Of a stretch of DNA of 61,895 nucleotides, positions 41,892-48,983 are shown piece after piece. The DNA is from an uncultured Bacilli bacterium (GTDB lineage Bacteria > Bacillota_I > Bacilli_A > RF39 > UBA660), in assembly GCA_947629375.1 (NCBI GenBank), contig CANRDN010000012.1:1-61895 (forward strand), given 5' to 3'. Below the pieces are notes generated by a model. The model did not search any database. It was given only the letters and a program-made list of their open reading frames with translations, and was not told where the DNA came from. Positions within the stretch are counted from its first letter, which is position 1. Each line of letters begins with the position of its first letter. Both the position numbers and the translations under genes were made by a program.

Positions 41892-42083
41892 TCACCCCCA
41901 ATAAAATAGTTTAAGGACAGACACTAATAAAATTAGTCCTGGTGCATCTAAAAAAGTTAAGAGTCCAACTGTTATGTAATTAATTGGAACAATTAAATTA
42001 AAAGATGTTGCCACTAAGTTATATGTATATAAAAGCAAAAATGCAAATATTACTTTTTTTATAAGTTTTGTTACGATTTTCAT
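41892..42083 (-). CDS. bofA: Sigma-K-processing inhibitor BofA
   Basis: BofA is a small membrane protein that holds the SpoIVFB protease inactive until the sigma-K checkpoint. The 63 residues have two hydrophobic segments and the family's loop: YNLVATSFNLIVPINYITVGLLTFLDAPGLILLVSVLKLFYWG, in pieces such as FNLIVPINYITVGLL and DAPGLILLVSVLKLF. GGGTGA precedes the chosen ATG. recR-yaaL-bofA is the B. subtilis order; yaaL is missing here. This implies that SpoIVFB-type control exists elsewhere in the genome. Confidence 0.9.
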   Translation of the reverse strand: MKIVTKLIKKVIFAFLLLYTYNLVATSFNLIVPINYITVGLLTFLDAPGLILLVSVLKLFYWG

Positions 42084-42121
42084 AAAGTCACCCATTTTAA
42101 CTTATGAAAAAAGAAGAAAAG

Positions 42122-42718
42122 TTATTCTATTTCTTTTCTATCGGTTAAGGCTCTTTCAAGAGTCATTGAATCAATGTATTCTATATCTGTTCCAATCGGT
42201 ACTCCACTAGCAATTCTAGTAACTTTTATTTTTAAACCTTCCAAGATTTTCTTTATATATAATGCAGTTGTTTCTCCCTCGATACTTGGTTTAACGGCAA
42301 TTATTATTTCACTATAGTTTCCACTTTGAACTCTTTTTACAAGTTTTTCAATCCCAATATCATCAGGATCTACTCCATCAAGAGGTGATATTAAACCATC
42401 CAAGATATGGTAATCTCCACCATAAGTGCCAACTTTTTCAAACAAGAAAACGCTCTTTGGATCTTCCACAACACATAAAACATTATGGTTTCTTGAATCA
42501 CTACTGCATATATCACAAACTTCCTTGTCTGTTATACCATTACATACACTGCACTTTCTAACTTTATCTTTAGCATTAATAATGGAATTTGCAAAGAAAT
42601 CTGTTTTTTCTTTATCTTCATTTATTAAGAAGAAGGCCATACGCTCTGCAGTCTTTTCACCTACTCCCGGAAGAAGTTTAAAACTCTCAATTAAATTCTT
42701 TAAACTTTCTGGATACAT
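42122..42718 (-). CDS. recR: Recombination protein RecR
   Basis: RecR works with RecO and RecF to load RecA at gaps. A helix-hairpin-helix (LKLLPGVGEKTAERMAFFL) is followed by a C4 zinc finger (Cys56, 59, 68, 71: CSVCNGITDKEVCDIC) and a TOPRIM domain (LCVVEDPKSVFLFEKVG). Length of 198 aa is normal. It starts one base after the ebfC stop, within the dnaX-ebfC-recR operon found in most bacteria. Confidence 0.97.
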   Translation of the reverse strand: MYPESLKNLIESFKLLPGVGEKTAERMAFFLINEDKEKTDFFANSIINAKDKVRKCSVCNGITDKEVCDICSSDSRNHNVLCVVEDPKSVFLFEKVGTYGGDYHILDGLISPLDGVDPDDIGIEKLVKRVQSGNYSEIIIAVKPSIEGETTALYIKKILEGLKIKVTRIASGVPIGTDIEYIDSMTLERALTDRKEIE

Positions 42719-42719
42719 T

Positions 42720-43019
42720 TTAGAATAATCCTGGCATCATATTAGAATATTTTGACATTTTCTTTTCTCTTAAATCATCAACTTTTTTAAAAGCATTATT
42801 AAGAGCAACCATCATCATTTCTTCTAATAATTCCAAATCATCTTTCTCTAAATTTTCTTTATTTTCTATTGTTACAGATAAAACTTCCTTTTTACCATTT
42901 ACTTTTACTTTTACTAAGGCACTTTCTCCTTCAAATGTTGTACTTTCTATTTCTTCTTCTACTTTCTGCATATCTTTTTGTAATGTTTGTGCTTGTTTCA
43001 TTAAAGCTTGTATATTCAT
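42720..43019 (-). CDS. ebfC: Nucleoid-associated protein EbfC (YaaK/YbaB)
   Basis: A small dimeric DNA-binding protein with helical N-terminus (NIQALMKQAQTLQKDMQKVEEEIE) and a beta core (VKVKVNGKKEVLSVTI), ending in the family tail KMSKYSNMMPGLF. Its role at the chromosome is not settled; the gene is nearly always between dnaX and recR, as here. AAAGGAAAAAG precedes the ATG. It follows dnaX by 17 bases. Confidence 0.96.
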   Translation of the reverse strand: MNIQALMKQAQTLQKDMQKVEEEIESTTFEGESALVKVKVNGKKEVLSVTIENKENLEKDDLELLEEMMMVALNNAFKKVDDLREKKMSKYSNMMPGLF

Positions 43020-43036
43020 AATCTTTTTCCTTTCTC

Positions 43037-44605
43037 TTAATCTTCAAATAGTTCTTTAGCTTTTTCTTTTAATGATTGTTTGCTAGAAGGTTTTGTTTCA
43101 ATCTCTTCTTGATATTTAAATTTGTCTTTATTATTTTTAAATTCAAGAGTATATTCTTTCCACTCATCTTGTGATAAACATACAATCTTGTTATCTATGC
43201 CAAAAACCTTTTTAAAGATTTTCTCTACTGTAATTATATCAGAATTTAATTGAGTTGCTAACCCCTTCATTTTAGATACGATAATAATATTAGTGTTACT
43301 TGCAGCAACTGGATTTATATCTGAAGACAATAGTCTTGCAATATTTCCGTATTCTTCATCGAAAGCAAGATCTTTTAAATCAGACCACTTTTCTCTTATA
43401 TTTGAGATAATGTTTTTTTGAGGATTGCATAAAGTATTACCTACTCTTATTTCTTTAAATTTTTCATCCACATCTAATGGTTTAACATCATTAGTTTCAA
43501 TCAGTTTTTCTTCAACACGATTATTGTCTTGTTTATCATTATTTTCTACTCGAACATTTGTTGCTGGTTTGTGATTTTCATTATCGTCTTTTGTATCAAG
43601 CAAATAATTTATTAATGTAACTTCAAATACTATTTTTGGATTCTCTGATTTTTCCATTATTGATATCATTTTATCAAGTTCAATTATTAAAGAACAAATA
43701 TCTTTATTATAGTTTTTAGAATCAATCATTTTATTTCTTAAATAATCAACTATATTATTAGCTAATTTAATAAGATCAACACCATCATTATAATAATCAT
43801 TTATTTTAGTAAGAATATCTTCAATATTTTTACTTTCAAATAATGAAGTAAACTCTTCTAATTCCTCGTCAGATATATTTCCAGATATTTCTTTAATTGT
43901 ATTATCAGTTATTGTATCAGATGTATAAGAATTAGCTTTTTCTAATAATCCAATTGCATCTCTTAATCCACCGTTTGAATATTTAGCTATTTCTTTAAGT
44001 CCTGTATCATCTATTTTAATATCTTCCTTTTCAGCAATCTCATTCAATTTATTTTTCATAGATTGTTCATCAATCTTTTTGAATTCCAATGTCTGACATC
44101 TTGAAATAATAGTTAATGGAACTTTATTAAGTTCAGTTGTAGCAAGAATAAATATTGCGTGACTAGGTGGTTCTTCCAAAGTTTTAAGTAAAGCGTTGAA
44201 TGCACCTGTAGAAAGCATATGAACCTCATCTACAATATATACTTTGTATTTAAGAACAGAAGGAACAAAAGATATTTTATTTTTTAATTCTCTTATTTCT
44301 TCAACTCCATTATTAGATGCAGCATCGATTTCAATAATATCAACACAACCATTATCTTTTGTGTTAATACAATTATCGCATTCTTCGCAAGGAATTCCAT
44401 CTTTAGGATTTAAACAGTTAATAGTTCTTGAGAAAATCTTAGCAATTGATGTTTTTCCAGTACCCCTTGGGCCATAAAACAAATATGCGTGTGAAATATG
44501 ATCATTAATAATAGCATTTTTAAGAATTTGCATTGTTACTTTTTGTCCAGCAACTTCGTTAAAATTCTTTGGTCTATATTTTCTATAAAGAGCTTGATAT
44601 TTCAT
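43037..44605 (-). CDS. dnaX: DNA polymerase III subunits gamma/tau
   Basis: DnaX is the ATPase of the clamp loader and its tau form links polymerases to the helicase. Walker A is YGPRGTGKT (45-52), the zinc module uses Cys64, 73, 76 and 79, and VDEVHMLSTGAFNALLKTLEEPP is the Walker B and sensor region. The C-terminus beyond 370 is divergent and charged. GGGGGTG precedes the chosen ATG. The parS/Noc-box block lies directly upstream, and no gene intervenes between the nearest parS and its promoter. Confidence 0.96.
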   Translation of the reverse strand: MKYQALYRKYRPKNFNEVAGQKVTMQILKNAIINDHISHAYLFYGPRGTGKTSIAKIFSRTINCLNPKDGIPCEECDNCINTKDNGCVDIIEIDAASNNGVEEIRELKNKISFVPSVLKYKVYIVDEVHMLSTGAFNALLKTLEEPPSHAIFILATTELNKVPLTIISRCQTLEFKKIDEQSMKNKLNEIAEKEDIKIDDTGLKEIAKYSNGGLRDAIGLLEKANSYTSDTITDNTIKEISGNISDEELEEFTSLFESKNIEDILTKINDYYNDGVDLIKLANNIVDYLRNKMIDSKNYNKDICSLIIELDKMISIMEKSENPKIVFEVTLINYLLDTKDDNENHKPATNVRVENNDKQDNNRVEEKLIETNDVKPLDVDEKFKEIRVGNTLCNPQKNIISNIREKWSDLKDLAFDEEYGNIARLLSSDINPVAASNTNIIIVSKMKGLATQLNSDIITVEKIFKKVFGIDNKIVCLSQDEWKEYTLEFKNNKDKFKYQEEIETKPSSKQSLKEKAKELFED

Positions 44606-44633
44606 AGACACCCCCATAAATATTTGCACTAAT

Positions 44634-44639
44634 ATTATA
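44634..44639 (-). promoter_or_regulatory. Extended -10 element for dnaX
   Basis: On the - strand TATGTTATAAT has the TGn extension and a perfect TATAAT, 29 bases before the dnaX ATG. Confidence 0.55.
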
Positions 44640-44683
44640 ACATATATAACCTAAAATATTTTAATTTAAGTTAAATTATTTAA

Positions 44684-44699
44684 TGTTTCACGTGAAACA
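44684..44699. other. parS site 1
   Basis: Perfect palindrome TGTTTCACGTGAAACA, within the 20-base palindrome AATGTTTCACGTGAAACATT. It matches the ParB/Spo0J centromere consensus TGTTNCACGTGAAACA. Confidence 0.95.
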
Positions 44700-44729
44700 T
44701 TGATAAAAATCGAAAAAAAAAGTTTGGGA

Positions 44730-44749
44730 AATATTTCCCGGGAAATATT
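44730..44749. other. Noc-box-like palindrome 1 (perfect)
   Basis: The 14-base core ATTTCCCGGGAAAT equals the consensus for the nucleoid-occlusion factor Noc in B. subtilis. Here it is part of a 20-base perfect palindrome. This copy lacks the TTGACA flank. Confidence 0.9.
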
Positions 44750-44771
44750 TTGGCTCAATTTACTATAAAAT

Positions 44772-44787
44772 TATTTCCCGGGAAATA
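44772..44787. other. Noc-box-like palindrome 2 (perfect)
   Basis: TATTTCCCGGGAAATA, a perfect 16-base palindrome followed by ATTTTGACACTGT. Confidence 0.9.
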
Positions 44788-44843
44788 ATTTTGACACTGT
44801 AAAAATTCGTAATTAGCATTTTAAATTCAAAAATCTTGGTAAA

Positions 44844-44859
44844 TATTTCCTGGGAAATA
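44844..44859. other. Noc-box-like palindrome 3 (one mismatch)
   Basis: TATTTCCTGGGAAATA differs from the perfect palindrome by one central base and is followed by ATTTTGACAGTGT. It opens the first copy of the 373-bp duplication. Confidence 0.8.
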
Positions 44860-44909
44860 ATTTTGACAGTGTTCAATTTTTATTCTGATATATATTCAAC
44901 TATATTCAA

Positions 44910-44925
44910 TGTTTCACGTGAAACA
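44910..44925. other. parS site 2
   Basis: Perfect TGTTTCACGTGAAACA in the first copy of the tandem repeat. Confidence 0.95.
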
Positions 44926-45077
44926 TTGATTTAGCAAAAGCTACATCATTAATATAATATATATTTAATTGTTTGTACAAAAAGAGTTATACTAAATTTT
45001 AAAATAAATAAAGCATAAAAATAGTTTAAGTTGTATACAAATTTAATTTTAAAATCAAAACATTAGATTATATCTAA

Positions 45078-45093
45078 TGTTTCACGTGAAACA
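45078..45093. other. parS site 3
   Basis: Perfect TGTTTCACGTGAAACA. It is preceded by a second inverted repeat, CATTAGA-TTATA-TCTAATG, whose right arm runs into the parS. Confidence 0.95.
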
Positions 45094-45216
45094 TTGAATC
45101 ACCAAAATAGTTTATATAGTAAAAAATTAATCTATAGAATAGAAAAAAATAAAATATTATTCATTTGGTTGTTCATATAATCAAAAATTCAATCAAATAT
45201 AAAATAAGGCAAAAAA

Positions 45217-45232
45217 TATTTCCCGGGAAATA
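45217..45232. other. Noc-box-like palindrome 4 (perfect)
   Basis: TATTTCCCGGGAAATA followed by ATTTTGACAGTGT; it opens the second copy of the duplication. Confidence 0.9.
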
Positions 45233-45282
45233 ATTTTGACAGTGTTCAAATTTTATTCTGATATGTATTCAACTATATTCAA

Positions 45283-45298
45283 TGTTTCACGTGAAACA
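45283..45298. other. parS site 4
   Basis: Perfect TGTTTCACGTGAAACA, the duplicate of site 2. Confidence 0.95.
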
Positions 45299-45450
45299 TT
45301 GATTTAGCAAAAGCTACATCATTAATATAATATATATTTAATTGTTTGTACAAAAAGAGTTATACTAAATTTTAAAATAAATAAAGCATAAAAATAGTTT
45401 AAGTTGTATACAAATTTAATTTTAAAATCAAAACATTAGATTATATCTAA

Positions 45451-45466
45451 TGTTTCACGTGAAACA
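45451..45466. other. parS site 5
   Basis: Perfect TGTTTCACGTGAAACA, the duplicate of site 3 and preceded by the same CATTAGA/TCTAATG inverted repeat. Confidence 0.95.
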
Positions 45467-45587
45467 TTGAATCACCAAAATAGTTTATATAGTAAAAAAT
45501 TAATCTATAGAATAGAAAAAAATAAAATATTATTCATTTGGTTGTTCATATAATCAAAAACTAAATCAAATATAAAATAAGGCAAAA

Positions 45588-45603
45588 TATTTCCCAGGAA
45601 ATA
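45588..45603. other. Noc-box-like palindrome 5 (one mismatch)
   Basis: TATTTCCCAGGAAATA, followed by ATTTTGACACTGT. The mismatch is again at the centre. Confidence 0.8.
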
Positions 45604-45640
45604 ATTTTGACACTGTATAAATTTTAAATTAAAAAAATAA

Positions 45641-45656
45641 TGTTTCACGTGAAACA
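45641..45656. other. parS site 6
   Basis: Perfect TGTTTCACGTGAAACA between the repeats and tadA. Nothing else is seen in the rest of this gene-free stretch apart from AT-rich sequence. Confidence 0.95.
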
Positions 45657-45713
45657 TTACATAACTTGTTAAATTATTTTAGATGACTTAATTTGATTAT
45701 TGATTTTTAATAA

Positions 45714-46157
45714 TTAATCTTCCAATGTTTCACGTGAAACATTACCTGTTCTTATTTCTTTAAATTTTTCTTTTATAAGATCTTCACATTTTTTAATAAT
45801 CTCTGTTGATTTAATCTGGTTAAGATTTATATTATCTAATGAATTTTTATCATTATCTGCTCCATAAATTACTTTAATTACTTTAGCTTCGTTTATTACT
45901 TGTTGACACATTTTGCAAGGTTTTAAAGTCGTGTATAAAGTTGCATCTACTAATCTCCAATTGTCCAAGGCTTTATTTGCTTTTTCAATTGCAATAATCT
46001 CAGCGTGTTTTGTAACAATGTTCGAACTATCTCTCAAGTTGTAACCCCTTGCTACTATTTCATTATTTACAACAACTACTGCACCAATAGGTATTTCATT
46101 TTTTTTATATGCTTTTAATGCTTCTTTATAAGCTTCCATCATAAAATATTCATCCAT
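45714..46157 (-). CDS. tadA: tRNA-specific adenosine deaminase
   Basis: TadA converts adenosine 34 to inosine in tRNA-Arg(ACG). The zinc site is H-A-E at 51-53 with the catalytic Glu53, plus Cys81 and Cys84 in LKPCKMCQ. The family segment NEIPIGAVVVVNNEIVARGYNLRD is present. The C-terminal residues GNVSRETLED are encoded partly by a perfect parS site, so the tail sequence is set by the centromere. The gene follows the SRP RNA, as tadA-scr-dnaX does in B. subtilis. GTGGTGAT precedes the chosen ATG. Confidence 0.95.
   Translation of the reverse strand: MDEYFMMEAYKEALKAYKKNEIPIGAVVVVNNEIVARGYNLRDSSNIVTKHAEIIAIEKANKALDNWRLVDATLYTTLKPCKMCQQVINEAKVIKVIYGADNDKNSLDNINLNQIKSTEIIKKCEDLIKEKFKEIRTGNVSRETLED
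45726..45741. other. parS site 7, inside the tadA coding region
   Basis: Perfect TGTTTCACGTGAAACA that also encodes part of the tadA C-terminus (N-V-S-R-E-T). Confidence 0.95.
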
Positions 46158-46176
46158 AACAATCACCACAAATAAA

Positions 46177-46258
46177 AATGATGCACATAAGTACTAAAAT
46201 AAAGCATTAAGGCTGCTACATTCCTGTCCTGACCTGTTTCTGCCGTACTTATTGCATC
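46177..46258 (-). ncRNA. ffs: Signal recognition particle RNA, short 4.5S type
   Basis: On the - strand the conserved apical domain reads ACAGGTCAGGACAGGAA followed by TGTAGCAGCC. The ends pair: ATGCA-ATAAGTAC with GTACTTAT-G-TGCAT, giving a hairpin of about 80 nt without an Alu domain. T-rich sequence follows directly, so the terminal stem may act as terminator. The short form differs from the long 6S-like scRNA of B. subtilis. It sits between gyrA and tadA and has its own promoter. Confidence 0.93.
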
Positions 46259-46265
46259 GATTTGT

Positions 46266-46294
46266 ATTGTACTATAAAAAATTTAAAAAGACAA
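46266..46294 (-). promoter_or_regulatory. Promoter of the SRP RNA
   Basis: On the - strand TTGTCT (46294-46289), a 17-base spacer and TACAAT (46271-46266), seven to eight bases before the RNA 5' end. Confidence 0.75.
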
Positions 46295-46303
46295 TTGTTT
46301 TTA

Positions 46304-46334
46304 ATAAAAAGAAAAAGAGGAATTATATTTCCTC
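46304..46334 (-). terminator. Terminator after gyrA
   Basis: On the - strand GAGGAA-ATATAA-TTCCTC followed by TTTTTCTTTTT. The stem overlaps the gyrA stop codon. Confidence 0.85.
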
Positions 46335-48971
46335 TTCACTTTGTTCTTCAGTACTATCAACTTCGTATATATTATCTAGATCATTATTTTGTCGATCTTC
46401 TGTTTGAGTTTCAGCAACTGGTTCATTACTTACTTGATTATCCGAATTTTCTTCTTCCTCAACTTTTTCAATTATAGCTGTTGTAGATACTTTTTGTTCA
46501 TCTTTCAAATTAATAAGTCTTACACCTTGAGTATTTCTACTTAATGTTGATATTTGAGATATTTCCATTCTAATAGTCATACCACTATCTGTAATAATTA
46601 TTAAATCTTCATCTTCATAAACAGTTCTTAATGATACTAACTTACCATTCTTTTCTGTTACATTTAATGTCTTAACACCTTTACTACCTCTATGAGTTAA
46701 TCTATATTCCTCAATTGGTGTTTTCTTACCATAACCTTTTTCAGTAACAATTAATACTTCTGCATTTGGTTCAACAACTTCTGCACCAACTACTACTTCA
46801 TCGTCATTTAGTTCGATTCCTTTAACACCAGAACTTCCTCTACCCATTACACGAACTTCTGTTTCATTAAATCTTACCAACTTACCATTACTTGCACCAA
46901 TTATTACTTCTTTAGTACCATCAGTCTTTCTTACGGCAATTAATTCATCGCCTTCTTTAAGAACTATTGCTTTCTTACCGTTCGAACGAATGTTTTCAAA
47001 TTCTTCTCTTCTAGTTCTTTTTATTAAACCTTGTTTAGTAACAAATGTTAACATTGTTTGATCACTATCGTCGCTTACAGTTACAACAGATGTTATTTTT
47101 TCGTCTTTTTCAAGTGGTAATAAATTAATTATTGGTAATCCTTTAGACTGTCTTGAGAATTCAGGTACTTCGTAACCTTTCATCCTATAAACTTTTCCAA
47201 GATTACTAAACATTAATAGATAATCGTGAGTCTTCATAGATAACAACTTTTCAGGGAAATCTTCCTCATTTGTTGTCATTCCCTTAATTCCTACACCACC
47301 ACGATGTTGTGTTTTAAATGTATCGTTTGGAACTCTCTTAATATAACCTTTATTTGTTAAAGCAATTAAGATGTTTTCAACAGGTATTAATGATTCATCT
47401 TCAATATAATCTACAGCTGACATATCGATTGTTGTTCTTCTATCATCACTATATTTATCTTTAATTTCAAGCATTTCTTTCTTAATAATACCTAACACCT
47501 TTTGTTCTGATGCCAAAATTGACTTTAATTCTTCTATTTCTATTAATAAGGCATTTAATTCTGCATCTATCTTGTCTCTTTCTAGTCCAGTTAATCTTCT
47601 TAATCTTAGCTCTAAGATATTATCTGTTTGAATCTCAGTTAAACCGAATCTTTCCATCAATTGTTCTTTAGCTTCAACATCTGTTTCAGCATTTCTAATA
47701 ATTTTAACAACTTCATCGATGTTATCAAGAGCAATCTTATAACCTTCTAGGATATGTACTCTCTTTTCATCTCTAGCAAGATCAAATTTAGTTCTTCTAA
47801 TAATAACTTCTTTTTGGAAATCGATATATTTAGAAATTATTGATTTTAGACTTAATGTTTTTGGAGTTAAACCATCTAAAACCAGTAGAATAATACCGTA
47901 TGTAACTTGGAAATTAGTATGTTTATACAAATTATTTAGTACTACCTGTGGATTTGCGTCTCTTTTTAGAGTAATTGTAATCTTTACTCCATCTTTTAAA
48001 TCTGTATGATAATCTGCTATTCCATCGATTGTCTTATTGTGAACAAGTTCTGCTACTTTATTTTTAAGTTCCATAGTATTAACACCATAAGGAACTTCAG
48101 TTATTACGATAGTACTATGTGTACCGTGATCTTCAATTAAAGCCTTACTTCTTATAGTAATAGTACCTCTTCCTGTATCGTACGCTTGTTTGATACCAGA
48201 ATTACCTAAAATAATACCACCTGTTGGGAAATCTGGTCCTTTTATATATTGCATTAATCCAAGAGTATCAATTTCAGGATTATCGATATAAGCAACACAA
48301 CCATCTATTACTTCACCTAAATTGTGAGGTGGAATATTAGTAGCCATACCAACAGCAATTCCCATAGCACCATTTACAAGAACATTTGGAAATCTACCTG
48401 GTAAAACTCTTGGTTCTTTTCTTGTTACATCGAAGTTGTCGTCCATATCGACTGTATCTTTTCCAATATCTCTTAGTAATTCAAGAGATATCTTGGAAAG
48501 ACGCGACTCAGTATAACGCATAGCTGCGGCACCGTCACCCTCGATGTTACCAAAGTTTCCGTGACCATCGATTAACATATATCTTTGGTTAAAATCTTGT
48601 GCCATTCTAACCATTGCTTCATAGATTGAAGAATCTCCGTGTGGGTGGTAATTACCCATAACTTCTCCGACTGTTTTAGCACTCTTTCTATGTGGTTTAT
48701 CTGGTGTGTAACCTGATTCATACATTGACCATAAAATACGTCTGTGAACTGGCTTTAATCCATCTCTTAGGTCAGGTAATGCACGAGAAGCAATTACACT
48801 CATAGAATACTCTAAGAAAGATGTTTTTACTTCATCTACTATATTATTTTCTGATAAACTATCTCTTTCGTGAAAGTGTCCATCAAAATTTGAGTCGTTA
48901 AGTTCAACTCTTTCTAGAGATTCATCGAATTCTTCATTAAGTTCTTCATTATTTTTATTTTCGTCGTCCAT
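46323..48971 (-). CDS. gyrA: DNA gyrase subunit A
   Basis: GyrA cuts and rejoins DNA during negative supercoiling. The catalytic Tyr153 lies in [11 protein letters not shown]. The quinolone region reads [19 protein letters not shown] with Ser114 and Glu118 (E. coli positions 83 and 87), the susceptible-type residues. Six C-terminal beta-pinwheel blades follow, with a GyrA-box-like [12 protein letters not shown] ([14 protein letters not shown]). Residues 1-45 form an acidic, low-complexity N-terminal extension longer than usual, and the tail is acidic as well. gyrB lies 12 bases upstream. Confidence 0.97.
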   Translation of the reverse strand: MDDENKNNEELNEEFDESLERVELNDSNFDGHFHERDSLSENNIVDEVKTSFLEYSMSVIASRALPDLRDGLKPVHRRILWSMYESGYTPDKPHRKSAKTVGEVMGNYHPHGDSSIYEAMVRMAQDFNQRYMLIDGHGNFGNIEGDGAAAMRYTESRLSKISLELLRDIGKDTVDMDDNFDVTRKEPRVLPGRFPNVLVNGAMGIAVGMATNIPPHNLGEVIDGCVAYIDNPEIDTLGLMQYIKGPDFPTGGIILGNSGIKQAYDTGRGTITIRSKALIEDHGTHSTIVITEVPYGVNTMELKNKVAELVHNKTIDGIADYHTDLKDGVKITITLKRDANPQVVLNNLYKHTNFQVTYGIILLVLDGLTPKTLSLKSIISKYIDFQKEVIIRRTKFDLARDEKRVHILEGYKIALDNIDEVVKIIRNAETDVEAKEQLMERFGLTEIQTDNILELRLRRLTGLERDKIDAELNALLIEIEELKSILASEQKVLGIIKKEMLEIKDKYSDDRRTTIDMSAVDYIEDESLIPVENILIALTNKGYIKRVPNDTFKTQHRGGVGIKGMTTNEEDFPEKLLSMKTHDYLLMFSNLGKVYRMKGYEVPEFSRQSKGLPIINLLPLEKDEKITSVVTVSDDSDQTMLTFVTKQGLIKRTRREEFENIRSNGKKAIVLKEGDELIAVRKTDGTKEVIIGASNGKLVRFNETEVRVMGRGSSGVKGIELNDDEVVVGAEVVEPNAEVLIVTEKGYGKKTPIEEYRLTHRGSKGVKTLNVTEKNGKLVSLRTVYEDEDLIIITDSGMTIRMEISQISTLSRNTQGVRLINLKDEQKVSTTAIIEKVEEEENSDNQVSNEPVAETQTEDRQNNDLDNIYEVDSTEEQSEEEI

Positions 48972-48983
48972 TCAACTTACCTC

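Larger units (their letters stand above)
44844..45216. repeat. 373-bp tandem repeat, copy A
   Basis: This copy contains one Noc-box and two parS sites. It matches copy B with only scattered base differences (for example ATATATATTC against ATATGTATTC). Confidence 0.93.
45217..45587. repeat. 373-bp tandem repeat, copy B (371 bp)
   Basis: Second copy in direct orientation. Sites recur at an offset of exactly 373 bases; two bases are lost near the end, just before Noc-box 5. Confidence 0.93.

Noticed and set aside
44606-45713. Hidden protein gene in the 1.1-kb gap
   Set aside because: All frames are broken by frequent stops and no ribosome-binding site with a following frame is seen. The conserved spacing is of palindromes, not codons.
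44684-45741. Palindromes as transcription terminators or CRISPR-like repeats
   Set aside because: They lack U tracts and loops, spacing is irregular, and the sequences match parS and Noc-box consensus exactly. No spacers of uniform length are present.
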